64,000 bases of DNA from Flavobacterium beibuense F44-8 (GTDB lineage Bacteria > Bacteroidota > Bacteroidia > Flavobacteriales > Flavobacteriaceae), in NCBI RefSeq assembly GCF_000769915.1, contig NZ_JRLV01000006.1, positions 1 through 64,000 on the forward strand, in the 5' to 3' direction. The notes under the pieces were generated by a model that was given only the letters and a program-made list of their open reading frames with translations, did no database searches and was not told the origin of the DNA. Position 1 is the stretch's first letter; every line of letters begins with the position of its first letter. The translations under genes were made by a program, and so were the position numbers. Positions 8,550-18,120 of this stretch are shown in pieces.

Positions 8550-9945
8550 CAAACTGGCTTTATTTCTTGTAACCAGCTGTATGGTTTTTGGAAGTGTGAG
8601 TGCTCAGGAAATAATTAAAGATGAGCCTGTGCAGGATACAGTAAAACCAAGAGCGCCAAAAGGCAAAATGAAAGTAGACGGTATTGTGGCTGTTGTTGGT
8701 GATTTTGTAGTACTTGATTCTGATATCGATATGATGTATAAGGAACTTCAGGCTCAGGAAGTATCTGTTAAAGATATTACCCGATGTGAACTGCTGGGTA
8801 AACTTATGGAAGATAAGCTGTATGCTCACCACGCTATACAGGATAGTATTATTGTAAGTGATGTTGAGGTTAACGAAAGAATGCAACAACAAATAGACTA
8901 CTTTGTTGAGCAGTTAGGTTCTGAGCAGCGTATGGTTGAGTATTTCAAAAAAAGAGATCTTCCGTCGTTTAAGGAAGAGCTTTTTGAAATGATCAAAAAC
9001 CAGAAGCTCACAGAGCAAATGCAGAAAAAGATTATTGATGAGGTAGAGGTAACTCCTGAAGAGGTAAAGATATTCTTTTCTAAATTTAAAGGAGATGAAA
9101 TACCTCAGTTTGGTGCCGAGGTTGAGATAGCTCAAATTGTAGTGAAGCCTGAAATATCTCAGGAAGAAAAACAAAAGGTTATTGATCGTTTAAAGGAAAT
9201 TAAGAAAGAAGTTGAAGGTGGGGCAAGTTTTTACAGTAAGGCTGTACTTTATTCTGAAGACCCTGGATCAAGATCATCGGGAGGTTTTTATAAAATGACC
9301 AGAAAAACAGCTTTTGTAAAAGAGTTTAAAGATGCAGCCTTTAGTTTAGATGAAGGTGAAATATCAGATCCGGTTGAAACTGAATTTGGTTACCACCTTA
9401 TTTATGTAGAGAAAATCAGAGGTCAGGAAATTGATGTAAGACATATTCTTATGAAGCCTAAGGTTTCTAAAGAAGCGGAAGCAGCAGCAAAAAAGAAAAT
9501 TGAGAATATAAGAGAAAGGATTTTAAGCGGAGAAATTACGTTTGCTGATGCTGCAAAGTCGGAGTCAGATGAAAAGGAAACCAGAAACAGCGGCGGACTT
9601 TTAATGAACCCAAGAACACTGGAAACCCGTTTTGAACTTACAAAACTTCCGTCAGAACTTTACAGTGCAGTATATGATTTAAAAGAAGGTGATATAACGC
9701 AACCGTTGCTTGAAGATGACCCAAGAACCGGTAAAGTTTTCAAAATAATGACTGTTGCTACACGTTATCCGGATCATAAGGCCGATTTCGCTCAGGATTA
9801 CCTAAAAATTAAAGAACTGGCGCTTAAGGAAAAACAAATTGGGGTAATTGGAGAATGGTCTGAAGAAAAAATCAAGGAAACATACATAAAGGTTGCAAAA
9901 GAGTATCAGGACTGTAAGTTTGCTAATCACTGGGTTAAAAAATAG
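8533..9945 (+). CDS. SurA-like periplasmic peptidyl-prolyl isomerase
   Basis: 470 residues from ATG 8533, chosen because it gives a clean signal peptide (positive start, hydrophobic core, cut after SVSAQ); an ATG at 8509 would add eight residues ahead of it. A SurA N-terminal domain (VDGIVAVVGDFVVLDSDID, residues about 50-70) is followed by two parvulin domains. One lies at about 195-297 (GSRSSGGFYKM and FGYHLIYVEKI), the other at about 298-417 (VRHILMKP, NSGGLLMN). This is the domain order of SurA, the chaperone for outer-membrane proteins. Third and last gene of the foldase operon. Confidence 0.88.
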   Translation: MKFINSKLALFLVTSCMVFGSVSAQEIIKDEPVQDTVKPRAPKGKMKVDGIVAVVGDFVVLDSDIDMMYKELQAQEVSVKDITRCELLGKLMEDKLYAHHAIQDSIIVSDVEVNERMQQQIDYFVEQLGSEQRMVEYFKKRDLPSFKEELFEMIKNQKLTEQMQKKIIDEVEVTPEEVKIFFSKFKGDEIPQFGAEVEIAQIVVKPEISQEEKQKVIDRLKEIKKEVEGGASFYSKAVLYSEDPGSRSSGGFYKMTRKTAFVKEFKDAAFSLDEGEISDPVETEFGYHLIYVEKIRGQEIDVRHILMKPKVSKEAEAAAKKKIENIRERILSGEITFADAAKSESDEKETRNSGGLLMNPRTLETRFELTKLPSELYSAVYDLKEGDITQPLLEDDPRTGKVFKIMTVATRYPDHKADFAQDYLKIKELALKEKQIGVIGEWSEEKIKETYIKVAKEYQDCKFANHWVKK

Positions 9946-9990
9946 TAACCTTATTCTGTGGGAATTTTAGGTTTACTTTAAAAATATTTT

Positions 9991-9998
9991 TAAGTTTG
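9991..9998 (+). promoter_or_regulatory. Probable -7 element of the MoxR gene promoter
   Basis: TAAGTTTG matches TAnnTTTG, 45 bases before the MoxR start. No TTG is present at the usual upstream distance, so the promoter is only half supported. Confidence 0.4.
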
Positions 9999-10042
9999 GA
10001 GTAAGGGAGTTCCCTTTTTTAATTCGAAACCATTAACCAATT

Positions 10043-10996
10043 ATGTCAGACGTAGCAGCGATACAAAATTTAGTTGAGAAGCAAGCTCAACTAAAAAAGG
10101 AAATTGCAAAAATAATTGTAGGCCAGGAAGAGGTTGTTAATCAAATTGTACTTAGCATTTTTGCCGGAGGGCATGCTCTTTTAGTAGGGGTGCCCGGGTT
10201 AGCAAAAACGCTTATGGTAAATACAATTTCCCAAGCCTTAGGACTGGAGTTTAAACGTATACAGTTTACTCCTGATTTAATGCCGTCAGACATTTTAGGA
10301 AGTGAAATACTGGATGAGAACAGGCAGTTTAAATTTATAAAAGGACCTATTTTCTCTAATATTATATTAGCCGATGAGATAAACCGTACACCGCCTAAAA
10401 CTCAGGCAGCTCTACTGGAGGCAATGCAGGAGAAAGCAGTAACTGTTGCGGGACATCATTATAAACTATCATTGCCTTACTTTGTATTGGCAACCCAAAA
10501 CCCTATTGAGCAGGAGGGAACCTATCCGTTGCCCGAGGCTCAGCTGGATCGTTTTATGTTTGCCATAAAGCTGGACTATCCTACATTTGAAGAAGAAGTT
10601 CAGGTGGTTAAGAGTACTACGACAGATACTACACAGCAGATAAATTCATTATTTACAGCACAGGAAATTTTAGATTTCCAGCACCTTATCAGGAGGATAC
10701 CTGTGGCAGATAATGTTATAGAGTATGCCGTTCGACTGGTAGGTAAAACAAGACCGGGCAGTACCATGGCCGATGATTATGTTAATAACTACCTTGATTG
10801 GGGAGCAGGGCCAAGAGCTTCACAAAATCTTATACTGGCAGCAAAAACACATTCGGCATTAAACGGTAAGTATTCTCCCGATATAGAAGATGTGCAGGCT
10901 GTTGCTACTGGGATTTTACGGCACAGAATTATAAAAAATTACAAAGCAGATGCCGAAGGCATTACCGAAGAAATGATAATCAAAAAGCTGTTTTAA
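10043..10996 (+). CDS. MoxR-family AAA+ ATPase
   Basis: A 317-residue cytoplasmic AAA+ protein. The Walker A variant GVPGLAKT (about residues 49-56), the Walker B region ILADEINRTPPKTQAALLEA (from about 109), the sensor 1 segment ATQNPIEQEGTYPLPEAQLD and the RPGS region near the C-terminal lid are all those of MoxR. The family couples ATP hydrolysis to maturation of metal or vWA-domain protein complexes and often sits beside DUF58 and vWA genes. Here no such partner is adjacent: it is transcribed alone and ends in a terminator that starts within its last codons. The actual client is unknown. Confidence 0.93.
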   Translation: MSDVAAIQNLVEKQAQLKKEIAKIIVGQEEVVNQIVLSIFAGGHALLVGVPGLAKTLMVNTISQALGLEFKRIQFTPDLMPSDILGSEILDENRQFKFIKGPIFSNIILADEINRTPPKTQAALLEAMQEKAVTVAGHHYKLSLPYFVLATQNPIEQEGTYPLPEAQLDRFMFAIKLDYPTFEEEVQVVKSTTTDTTQQINSLFTAQEILDFQHLIRRIPVADNVIEYAVRLVGKTRPGSTMADDYVNNYLDWGAGPRASQNLILAAKTHSALNGKYSPDIEDVQAVATGILRHRIIKNYKADAEGITEEMIIKKLF

Positions 10997-11014
10997 AAAC
11001 AGCTTTTTTTATTT
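10983..11014 (+). terminator. Intrinsic terminator overlapping the MoxR stop codon
   Basis: AAAAGCTGTTTT (10983-10994) pairs with AAAACAGCTTTT (10996-11007), followed by a T run. The stem includes the last codons and stop of the MoxR gene. Confidence 0.8.
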
Positions 11015-11147
11015 TAGGTGTTTTGTCAGAAAATCTGTAAAAATTGAAAAATGTTACCAAATTGTTAATAAATAGTTTTAGTTTTTTTATAATTGATATA
11101 GAATAGTCTCGTTATATGTTTTATATTTACGGTGCATCTGTATAAAT

Positions 11148-11516
11148 ATGAAAAAACTATTAGGAACATTTCCTGAATTCTATTATATAGGATTAGGAGC
11201 TTTTACGATTATTAATGATTATTATGCTAACAGTTATAATAATTATGTTGCCCTTTTAATTACCTGGCTTGTCTTTTTGCAAATTTTTTACAAGCATAAA
11301 GTATTAGGACTTGTGTATGGTAATATGCTTACTTTGTTTTCTGTATATATGTTGGTAAATGTTTTTGAAAACTACCGTGAAACAGGTTCTGTAATGCATT
11401 TTGTGTCAGGAACAGTTTTATTCGGTATAGCATTTATAGCTGCAATAGGAATGGTTTATAAGTATGCCGTAGCAGAGACAAAATTTAATGAAAACGAGTT
11501 GACTATAACTTATTAA
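11148..11516 (+). CDS. Small four-helix membrane protein, function unknown
   Basis: A 122-residue protein that I do not recognise. Hydrophobicity suggests four membrane segments: about residues 10-26, 32-48, 55-77 and 85-108, separated by short loops with single charged residues. The tail is short and polar. It stands alone between two terminators, 151 bases after MoxR and 282 bases before aconitase. The start ATG at 11148 opens with lysines typical of a membrane protein. Confidence 0.75.
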   Translation: MKKLLGTFPEFYYIGLGAFTIINDYYANSYNNYVALLITWLVFLQIFYKHKVLGLVYGNMLTLFSVYMLVNVFENYRETGSVMHFVSGTVLFGIAFIAAIGMVYKYAVAETKFNENELTITY

Positions 11517-11539
11517 TAAAGTTTTATTTAGCTTATAAA

Positions 11540-11574
11540 AAGCCATTCTCCTGTGCAGAGAGTGGCTTTTTTTT
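11540..11574 (+). terminator. Intrinsic terminator after the small membrane protein gene
   Basis: AAGCCATTCTC (11540-11550) pairs with GAGAGTGGCTT (11558-11568), one G-U pair, 7-base loop, then eight T. Confidence 0.88.
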
Positions 11575-11798
11575 ATGGATTAGGATTGTTTTTTTAGGAA
11601 TTATCAATATAGAGTGAAAAAATTAAGAATTCTTAAATATTTGGGTTAACTTCTTAATTTTATTGAGATATGTGCAGTATTATAGAATGTTTATAAATAA
11701 TAATTGCTGCAAATTAATCAATCAATAAAAATTTTTTAATTGCTGCAATAATCAGTAAATTTACACACTTTTTACAAACGAACATTAATATACTTATT

Positions 11799-14066
11799 AT
11801 GGCTTTTGATATTGAAATGATCAAAAAGGTGTATGAGAACATGGCAGAGCGTGTGGATAAAGCACGTGATCTTGTAGGTCGTCCTCTTACACTTTCTGAA
11901 AAGATTTTATATTCCCACCTGTGGGAAGGTGTGCCTTCACAGGCTTTTACAAGAGGTAAGGACTATGTGGATTTTGCGCCAGACAGAGTTGCCTGTCAGG
12001 ATGCTACTGCACAAATGGCTCTGCTTCAGTTTATGCATGCAGGAAAGAATAAAGTTGCTGTTCCTACAACTGTACACTGTGATCACCTTATCCAGGCTAA
12101 AGTTGATGCAAAAACCGATTTAAAACGTGCAAAAGAGCAAAGTAATGAGGTTTTTGACTTTTTATCATCTGTATCAGATAAATATGGTATTGGTTTCTGG
12201 AAACCGGGAGCCGGTATTATTCACCAGGTTGTTTTAGAGAACTATGCGTTCCCTGGAGGTATGATGATTGGTACCGATTCTCACACTGTAAATGCAGGTG
12301 GTTTAGGTATGCTTGCAATTGGTGTAGGTGGTGCTGATGCTGTAGACGTTATGTCTGGTATGGCATGGGAGCTTAAATTCCCTAAATTAATTGGTGTTAA
12401 GTTAACCGGTAAATTATCTGGTTGGACTGCGCCTAAAGACGTTATCTTAAAAGTTGCCGGTATCCTTACTGTAAAAGGTGGTACGGGTGCTGTTATAGAA
12501 TATTTTGGTGAAGGTGCTAAAGCTATGTCTTGTACAGGTAAAGGTACTATTTGTAACATGGGTGCAGAGGTAGGTGCTACTACTTCTACATTTGGTTATG
12601 ATGAGTCTATGGATCGTTACCTGAGAGCTACAAACAGAGCTGATGTTGCTGATGCAGCTGCTGCAGTTGCAGATTACCTTACTGCTGATGCAGAGGTTTA
12701 TGCTAACCCAGAGCAGTATTTTGATGAGGTTATTGAAATTAACCTTTCTGAACTTGAGCCACACTTAAACGGTCCTTTCACTCCGGATTTAGCTACTCCT
12801 ATCTCTAAAATGAGAGAAGAGGCAGAGAAAAACGACTGGCCTTTACAGGTACAGGTAGGACTTATAGGTTCTTGTACTAACTCTTCTTACGAAGATATTT
12901 CGCGTTCGGCTTCTCTTGCTAAGCAGGTTGCTGAAAAGAAACTTAAAACTAAAGCTAAGTTTACAATCACTCCGGGTTCTGAAGTAGTTCGCTACACTAT
13001 AGAGCGTGACGGATTTATTGATACTTTTGATAAGATTGGTGCTACTGTATTCGCTAATGCCTGCGGACCATGTATTGGTATGTGGGATCGTGAAGGTGCT
13101 GAGAAAGAAGAAAGAAATACTATTGTTCACTCGTTTAACAGAAACTTCTCTAAGCGTGCCGATGGTAACCCTAACACATTAGCATTTGTTGGTTCTCCTG
13201 AACTTGTAACTGCTCTTGCTATTGCAGGTGACCTTGGATTTAACCCGTTAACAGATAAGTTAATCAACGAAGACGGTGAAGAGGTAATGCTTGATGAGCC
13301 AACAGGTAATGAGCTTCCTCCAAAAGGATTTGATGCAGAGGATCCGGGTTATCAGGCTCCGTCTGTAGATGGTAGTGGTGTAGAGGTTATAGTAAGTCCT
13401 ACTTCAGAGCGTTTACAGCTTCTTGCTCCGTTCCAGCCATGGGATGGTGAGAACATCACTGGTGCAAAACTTCTTATCAAAGCATTTGGTAAATGTACTA
13501 CAGACCACATTTCTATGGCGGGTCCTTGGTTACGTTTCCGTGGTCACCTTGATAACATTTCTAACAATATGTTAATTGGTGCTGTGAATGCTTTCAATAT
13601 GAAAACAAATTCAGTTAAAAACGAATTAACCGGTGAGTATGATGCTGTACCTGCGGTACAACGTGATTATAAAGCGGCTGGCATTCCTACAGTAGTAGTG
13701 GGTGATCATAACTATGGTGAAGGTTCTTCACGTGAGCATGCTGCAATGGAACCAAGACACCTTGGTGTTAGAGCGGTACTTGTAAAATCGTTTGCCCGTA
13801 TTCACGAAACTAACCTTAAGAAACAAGGTATGCTTGCGTTAACTTTTGCTAACGAGGCTGATTATGATAAAATCCAGGAAGGTGATACTTTCAACTTTAC
13901 AGATCTTAAAGAGTTTGCTCCTAACAAGCAGCTTACTCTTGAGGTTGTTCACAAAGACGGATCTAAAGATGTAATTATGGCTAACCACTCATACAACGAA
14001 GGTCAAATTGGCTGGTTTGTGGCTGGTTCTGCTCTTAACCTTATTGCTGCAGCGTCAAACGCTTAA
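11799..14066 (+). CDS. Aconitate hydratase, mitochondrial-type (citrate to isocitrate)
   Basis: A 755-residue enzyme of the TCA cycle. The three 4Fe-4S cluster cysteines are visible at about 359 (SCTNSS) and 422 and 425 (ACGPCIGMW). Other markers are [25 protein letters not shown] near the N-terminus and the swivelling C-terminal domain with [19 protein letters not shown]. Length matches mitochondrial-type aconitases rather than the longer AcnA or AcnB of E. coli. It is monocistronic, with a 282-base AT-rich upstream region and its own terminator, as expected for a highly expressed housekeeping gene. Confidence 0.97.
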   Translation: MAFDIEMIKKVYENMAERVDKARDLVGRPLTLSEKILYSHLWEGVPSQAFTRGKDYVDFAPDRVACQDATAQMALLQFMHAGKNKVAVPTTVHCDHLIQAKVDAKTDLKRAKEQSNEVFDFLSSVSDKYGIGFWKPGAGIIHQVVLENYAFPGGMMIGTDSHTVNAGGLGMLAIGVGGADAVDVMSGMAWELKFPKLIGVKLTGKLSGWTAPKDVILKVAGILTVKGGTGAVIEYFGEGAKAMSCTGKGTICNMGAEVGATTSTFGYDESMDRYLRATNRADVADAAAAVADYLTADAEVYANPEQYFDEVIEINLSELEPHLNGPFTPDLATPISKMREEAEKNDWPLQVQVGLIGSCTNSSYEDISRSASLAKQVAEKKLKTKAKFTITPGSEVVRYTIERDGFIDTFDKIGATVFANACGPCIGMWDREGAEKEERNTIVHSFNRNFSKRADGNPNTLAFVGSPELVTALAIAGDLGFNPLTDKLINEDGEEVMLDEPTGNELPPKGFDAEDPGYQAPSVDGSGVEVIVSPTSERLQLLAPFQPWDGENITGAKLLIKAFGKCTTDHISMAGPWLRFRGHLDNISNNMLIGAVNAFNMKTNSVKNELTGEYDAVPAVQRDYKAAGIPTVVVGDHNYGEGSSREHAAMEPRHLGVRAVLVKSFARIHETNLKKQGMLALTFANEADYDKIQEGDTFNFTDLKEFAPNKQLTLEVVHKDGSKDVIMANHSYNEGQIGWFVAGSALNLIAAASNA

Positions 14067-14090
14067 TCAGTAGGTTAATATAAATACAAA

Positions 14091-14120
14091 ACTCCCGTGC
14101 ATAGCACGGGAGTTTTTTTA
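14091..14120 (+). terminator. Intrinsic terminator of the aconitase gene
   Basis: Perfect stem ACTCCCGTGC (14091-14100) with GCACGGGAGT (14104-14113), loop ATA, then seven T. Confidence 0.93.
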
Positions 14121-14155
14121 TATCCTATTTTGATTGTTTTAAAAAGTACGGGCAT

Positions 14156-14182
14156 AAAAAAAACCGACCTTTTGGGTCGGCT
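14156..14182 (-). terminator. Intrinsic terminator of the GAPDH gene
   Basis: Read on the minus strand: a CCGACC/GGTCGG stem (14164-14169 with 14175-14180) followed by a run of T (14156-14163). It lies 37 bases beyond the GAPDH stop, back to back with the aconitase terminator. Confidence 0.85.
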
Positions 14183-14216
14183 TTTCCAGTTGCGTTTCCG
14201 CAGCTGTCCGCATCTA

Positions 14217-15665
14217 TTAATAATAAGTGTACCTCCTTACTTGAGCTATGTATTTAGCCAGGCGAATTACCTGGTGGCTGTAACCGTATTCGTTATCATA
14301 CCATACATATAATACAATGTTCTTGCCGTCTGCAGATACAATTGTTGCATTGCTGTCGTAAATTGAAGGAGCAGAAGTCCCAACAATATCAGACGAAACA
14401 AGTTCATTGTTTAAAGAATATTTAATTTGCTCTACAAGTTGTCCTTCAAGAGCATAATGTTTCATAGTGTTATTAATCTCCTCAACCGATGTTGGTTTTT
14501 CAACCTCAAGGTTAAGTACTACAAGCGATCCGTTTGGTACCGGTACACGAATAGCGTTTGATGTAAGCTTTCCTGCAAGTGATGGTAATGCTTTTGCAAC
14601 AGCGCTACCTGCACCTGTTTCTGTAATTACCATGTTAAGGGCAGCAGCTCTACCACGACGGTATTTCTTGTGCATGTTGTCTACAAGATTCTGGTCGTTA
14701 GTGTAAGCGTGAATGGTTTCAAGGTGACCTTTTACTACGCCTAAAGTGTCTTCTACAGCTTTAAGGATAGGAGTAATGGCGTTAGTAGTACATGAAGCGG
14801 CAGAGTAAATATCTACTTCTTCAGGGTTGTATTCATTGTGGTTAACACCATATACAATGTTTGGAACACCTTTACCGGGAGCAGTTAATAATACTTTATC
14901 TGTTCCTTTAGATGTTAAGTGGCGTTTAAGAGCCTCTTCGGTTGTAAATGCACCTGTGTTATCAATCACTAATGCACTTTCAATACCATATTCTGTATAA
15001 TCAATATCTTCAGGAGCGTTTGCCGTAATCATGTGAACAGTAGTTCCGTTAATGATAAGGGCATTGTTTTCGTGATCTGCAATAACCGATCCCTGGAAAT
15101 CACCGTGGATAGAGTCACAACGTAAAAGAGATGCTCTTTTTTCTAAAAGTACTGCATCGTTTTTATCTCTGGTAACAATGGCTCTTAGGCGAAGTTGGTT
15201 TCCTTTACCTATTTTAGACATCATTTCTCTTGCTAAAAGACGACCAATACGACCAAAACCATAAAGAACAACATCTTTAGGTTGGATGTTTTTACTTTGT
15301 TTAGCGTCTTTTAGTTTGTCTATAACAAATGCTTTTGCATCGTTATACTTGTTGTCTTCAATGTGGTACTCGTAAGTAAGTTTACCAATGTCTATACGTG
15401 ATGGAGGAAGGTCTAACGACTGGATAGCTCTTGCTATCTCAACAGAATCAAAAATATTTATCGGTTTCTGTACAAACTCTCCGGCATATTCATGAAGGTT
15501 AATAATGTCGCTAACGTTACGGTCAATAAGTTGATTTCTGAAAAGAACCAGTTCAATTGACTTGTCATACCATAGGTCGCTAACAATTTTAATAAATTCT
15601 ACACCTGCCCTGCGTCTGTCTGCCTGGAAGGATAATTCTTTCTCGTATAAAACATTATTGTTCAT
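14217..15665 (-). CDS. gap: Glyceraldehyde-3-phosphate dehydrogenase, long form with N-terminal extension
   Basis: A 482-residue GAPDH. The NAD-binding motif GFGRIGR is at about residues 136-142 and the catalytic cysteine in SCTTNAITP at about residue 292. Standard GAPDHs are ~335 residues with these motifs near 7 and 150. The extra ~130 N-terminal residues (helical, charged, starting MNNNVLYEKELSFQADRRRA) are therefore an added domain. The C-terminal NAD contact WYDNEYGYSHQV is intact. It catalyses glyceraldehyde 3-phosphate to 1,3-bisphosphoglycerate in glycolysis or the reverse. A long form is, from memory, common in Bacteroidota. A possible -7 element (TATTTTTG on the minus strand, 15700-15707) lies 35 bases upstream, without a clear TTG partner. 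Confidence 0.95.
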   Translation of the reverse strand: MNNNVLYEKELSFQADRRRAGVEFIKIVSDLWYDKSIELVLFRNQLIDRNVSDIINLHEYAGEFVQKPINIFDSVEIARAIQSLDLPPSRIDIGKLTYEYHIEDNKYNDAKAFVIDKLKDAKQSKNIQPKDVVLYGFGRIGRLLAREMMSKIGKGNQLRLRAIVTRDKNDAVLLEKRASLLRCDSIHGDFQGSVIADHENNALIINGTTVHMITANAPEDIDYTEYGIESALVIDNTGAFTTEEALKRHLTSKGTDKVLLTAPGKGVPNIVYGVNHNEYNPEEVDIYSAASCTTNAITPILKAVEDTLGVVKGHLETIHAYTNDQNLVDNMHKKYRRGRAAALNMVITETGAGSAVAKALPSLAGKLTSNAIRVPVPNGSLVVLNLEVEKPTSVEEINNTMKHYALEGQLVEQIKYSLNNELVSSDIVGTSAPSIYDSNATIVSADGKNIVLYVWYDNEYGYSHQVIRLAKYIAQVRRYTYY

Positions 15666-16008
15666 GAAGATAGAAATAGTTTAGTGTGTTATTTGATTGC
15701 AAAAATATATATTTCAAACGTTTTCGTAAAAATTTTTTTCAATGTTTTTTATTTATTTTTAAAAAATCAATAATTGAGTTAAAACCATGATAATTATTGA
15801 AATTATAAATATTATACTATAACTATTGTTACGAAAACGATGTATTTGGCTGGTTTGTGTTAAGTAATAGTTAAAAGATAATTTTTTATTAGTGAGAATT
15901 TTTTGTCAAATCGTGAAAAATAAGCGATAACCATCTAATAATGAGTTTTTCATAACTTTTTAATTAATTTTTGTAGTATATTTAAATGCTAACATTAAAA
16001 TAATTAAT
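15666..16008. other. 343-bp divergent intergenic region, AT-rich
   Basis: Separates the GAPDH gene (minus) from the T9SS gene at 16009 (plus). It is more than 75 percent A+T by eye and has no open reading frame of note. A minus-strand TATTTTTG lies at 15700-15707, and on the plus strand a near-consensus TAATTTTTG (one extra T) at 15965-15973. No clear TTG element accompanies either. I see no RNA gene or repeat in it. Confidence 0.5.
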
Positions 16009-18066
16009 ATGAAAACACACCTACGCTTAATTTTTTACGTTCTTTCTTTTTTTGCTATGCTCTCATACTCCGGTAAGGTGTATGCTCAAATAGATTATAA
16101 TGACAATTTTGAAGACTATCTTTATGACTGGGATAGTTATGATTTTGACTACTACAGTCTTGTTCCCTGTGAAGGAGATCTCTCTTTTGTAACAAACCTT
16201 TACACTAGTTTTACCGAAGCTGAAATTGTTTCACCATCTTTAGGGATTTCAAATGGTTATGAAACGACTCTGTCTTTCGAATATAAAATTATGGATTATG
16301 CTGGCTTTGTAGATCCTACAGTTCCTACAGCAAACTCGGATAACTGGGGGAGTATAGAATTTTATTATTCTACTTCTGAAACCGGACCTTTTACACTAAT
16401 ACATACAATTGATACTGATAATCATATCGAATCTGTCGATTGTGCTACTCAAACAGTAACATTTACTCCTGCAGAAGGGGAAGAGGTTTTTGTGAAAATC
16501 CTTGCTCAGATTGGAGATACATCAAACGACTTCTATATTATCATAGACAGTTTTTCTGTAGTACAGGATTTACCTGCATGTACAGGTGCTCCAGCTGTTG
16601 CTGATGCTGTTTCTTCAACAGTTTATGCTTGTGATACAGCTGATATTAACCTGTCACTTTCTCCTGCTTATTCGGCTTCAGGTTTAGCTTATCAGTGGCA
16701 GTATTCTACTGATGGCGAAATATTTACCGATGTGGCTGAAGGTGGTGATATGGCAACCTATAGTGCTGTACAAACAGAAACCACATGGTATCGTGCTGTG
16801 GTTACATGTACTGATAGTGATGAGTCGGCAACTAGTACTCCTGTACAGGTAGTTCAAAGTGGTATACCGTGTTACTGTGATGTAGATTTTGATAGTGGAA
16901 CAGAGCCTATAACTTATGTAGAGTTTGCAGGTATAGAAAACTCATCCTCAGTAGACACAAGTAGCCCGGGGATGGAAGACTTTACAGGTATGGCTCCCGG
17001 AGAAGTTTCTTTAGGAGAAGAGTATACTATTGTTGTAGAAGGAAATACAAACGGATCTTATGAAAATTACTTAACCGTGTTTATTGATTTTAATCATAAC
17101 GGCGACTTTAGTGATGAAGGAGAAAGTTTTGAGATTGGGTTCTTAGATTCATCTACAGGTGAAGACGGACAGCAGGTTACAGGTACTATTGCTATTCCTG
17201 CTGATGCTATGTCCGGAATTACTTTTATGAGAGTATTCAAATCGTATGATGTTTATACATCAGATCCTTGCTCAAGTGAAGACGCATTGGGGTATGGACA
17301 AGTTGAAGATTATCTGCTAAATATTACTTGTGGTACCGAAGCGCCTGTTGCCGATGTTGTTCAGTATTTCTGTACATCAGGTGTAGTAGCTGATTTAATG
17401 GCTGAAGGTGATACTATAGTGTGGTATAATGCTGCTGAAGATGGTGATATGCTTGCTGAAACAGATGTTCTTGTGGATGGTACTACTTATTATGCAGCAC
17501 AAGTGCCTGATGGTGGTTGTGAAAGTGAAATGAGAACTGCTGTTATAGCTATGGTTACTGTGGTTTCTGCACCTACAGGTGTGTCAGAGCAGTCTTTTGA
17601 TGTAGATCCTGATTTGTTAGTTTACCCAACTTTAGCAGAAATTGAAGTTACAGTTGAAGAAGGTGCAGTGGTTAACTGGTATGCTTCTGAAGAAGATGCT
17701 CTTGCAGGAGAAAATGCTCTTTCGGGAGATACTATTGTAGATGCTAATGCAACATATTATATAACACAAACTGTAGATGGTTGTGAAAGTGCGCCGTTTG
17801 CAGTAGGTGTAATTTTAGGTAACGAAAGTTTTGCTTTTGGAACATTTAAGTACTATCCTAACCCGGTAAGCAATGTGCTTAACATGTCTTACACTAATAC
17901 TATTACAGGTGTAGAGGTGTATAACCTGGTAGGGCAAAGGGTAATTGAGAAGTCGTATACTCAAAACGAGGTACAGTTAGATATGTCTCAATTAACAGCC
18001 GGTACTTATATGGTTAAAGTGATCACTGTAGACGCTTCATCTACCATTAAAGTGGTGAAGCAATAA
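16009..18066 (+). CDS. T9SS type A secreted multidomain protein (GEVED and Ig-like domains)
   Basis: A 685-residue exported protein: signal peptide ending near GKVYAQ; an acidic N-terminal beta domain (about 30-190); an Ig-like segment (about 195-285); a GEVED-type domain (about 290-445; FIDFNHNGDFSDEGE and GYGQVEDYLL motifs); two Ig-like units (about 450-610) resembling those of the adhesin at the window start; and a type A sorting domain (FKYYPNPVSNVLNMS to the final KVVKQ). Such proteins are moved across the outer membrane by T9SS and have the C-terminal domain removed. No catalytic motif is seen, so a structural or binding role is more likely than an enzyme. Confidence 0.88.
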   Translation: MKTHLRLIFYVLSFFAMLSYSGKVYAQIDYNDNFEDYLYDWDSYDFDYYSLVPCEGDLSFVTNLYTSFTEAEIVSPSLGISNGYETTLSFEYKIMDYAGFVDPTVPTANSDNWGSIEFYYSTSETGPFTLIHTIDTDNHIESVDCATQTVTFTPAEGEEVFVKILAQIGDTSNDFYIIIDSFSVVQDLPACTGAPAVADAVSSTVYACDTADINLSLSPAYSASGLAYQWQYSTDGEIFTDVAEGGDMATYSAVQTETTWYRAVVTCTDSDESATSTPVQVVQSGIPCYCDVDFDSGTEPITYVEFAGIENSSSVDTSSPGMEDFTGMAPGEVSLGEEYTIVVEGNTNGSYENYLTVFIDFNHNGDFSDEGESFEIGFLDSSTGEDGQQVTGTIAIPADAMSGITFMRVFKSYDVYTSDPCSSEDALGYGQVEDYLLNITCGTEAPVADVVQYFCTSGVVADLMAEGDTIVWYNAAEDGDMLAETDVLVDGTTYYAAQVPDGGCESEMRTAVIAMVTVVSAPTGVSEQSFDVDPDLLVYPTLAEIEVTVEEGAVVNWYASEEDALAGENALSGDTIVDANATYYITQTVDGCESAPFAVGVILGNESFAFGTFKYYPNPVSNVLNMSYTNTITGVEVYNLVGQRVIEKSYTQNEVQLDMSQLTAGTYMVKVITVDASSTIKVVKQ

Positions 18067-18090
18067 ATATAGTTGATTAATGTTTAAGGA

Positions 18091-18116
18091 GAAAGGGACG
18101 CATTAGCGTCCCTTTC
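18091..18116. terminator. Bidirectional terminator between two convergent T9SS genes
   Basis: Perfect 11-bp stem GAAAGGGACGC (18091-18101) with GCGTCCCTTTC (18106-18116), loop ATTA. The flanking T runs are short, so efficiency is uncertain, but the position between convergent stops (18066 and 18121) fits. Confidence 0.75.
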
Positions 18117-18120
18117 GTAT

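Noticed and set aside
12281..13130. Long ORFs antisense to the aconitase gene
   Set aside because: They mirror the codon use of the sense gene, lack family features and lie in a conserved enzyme gene.
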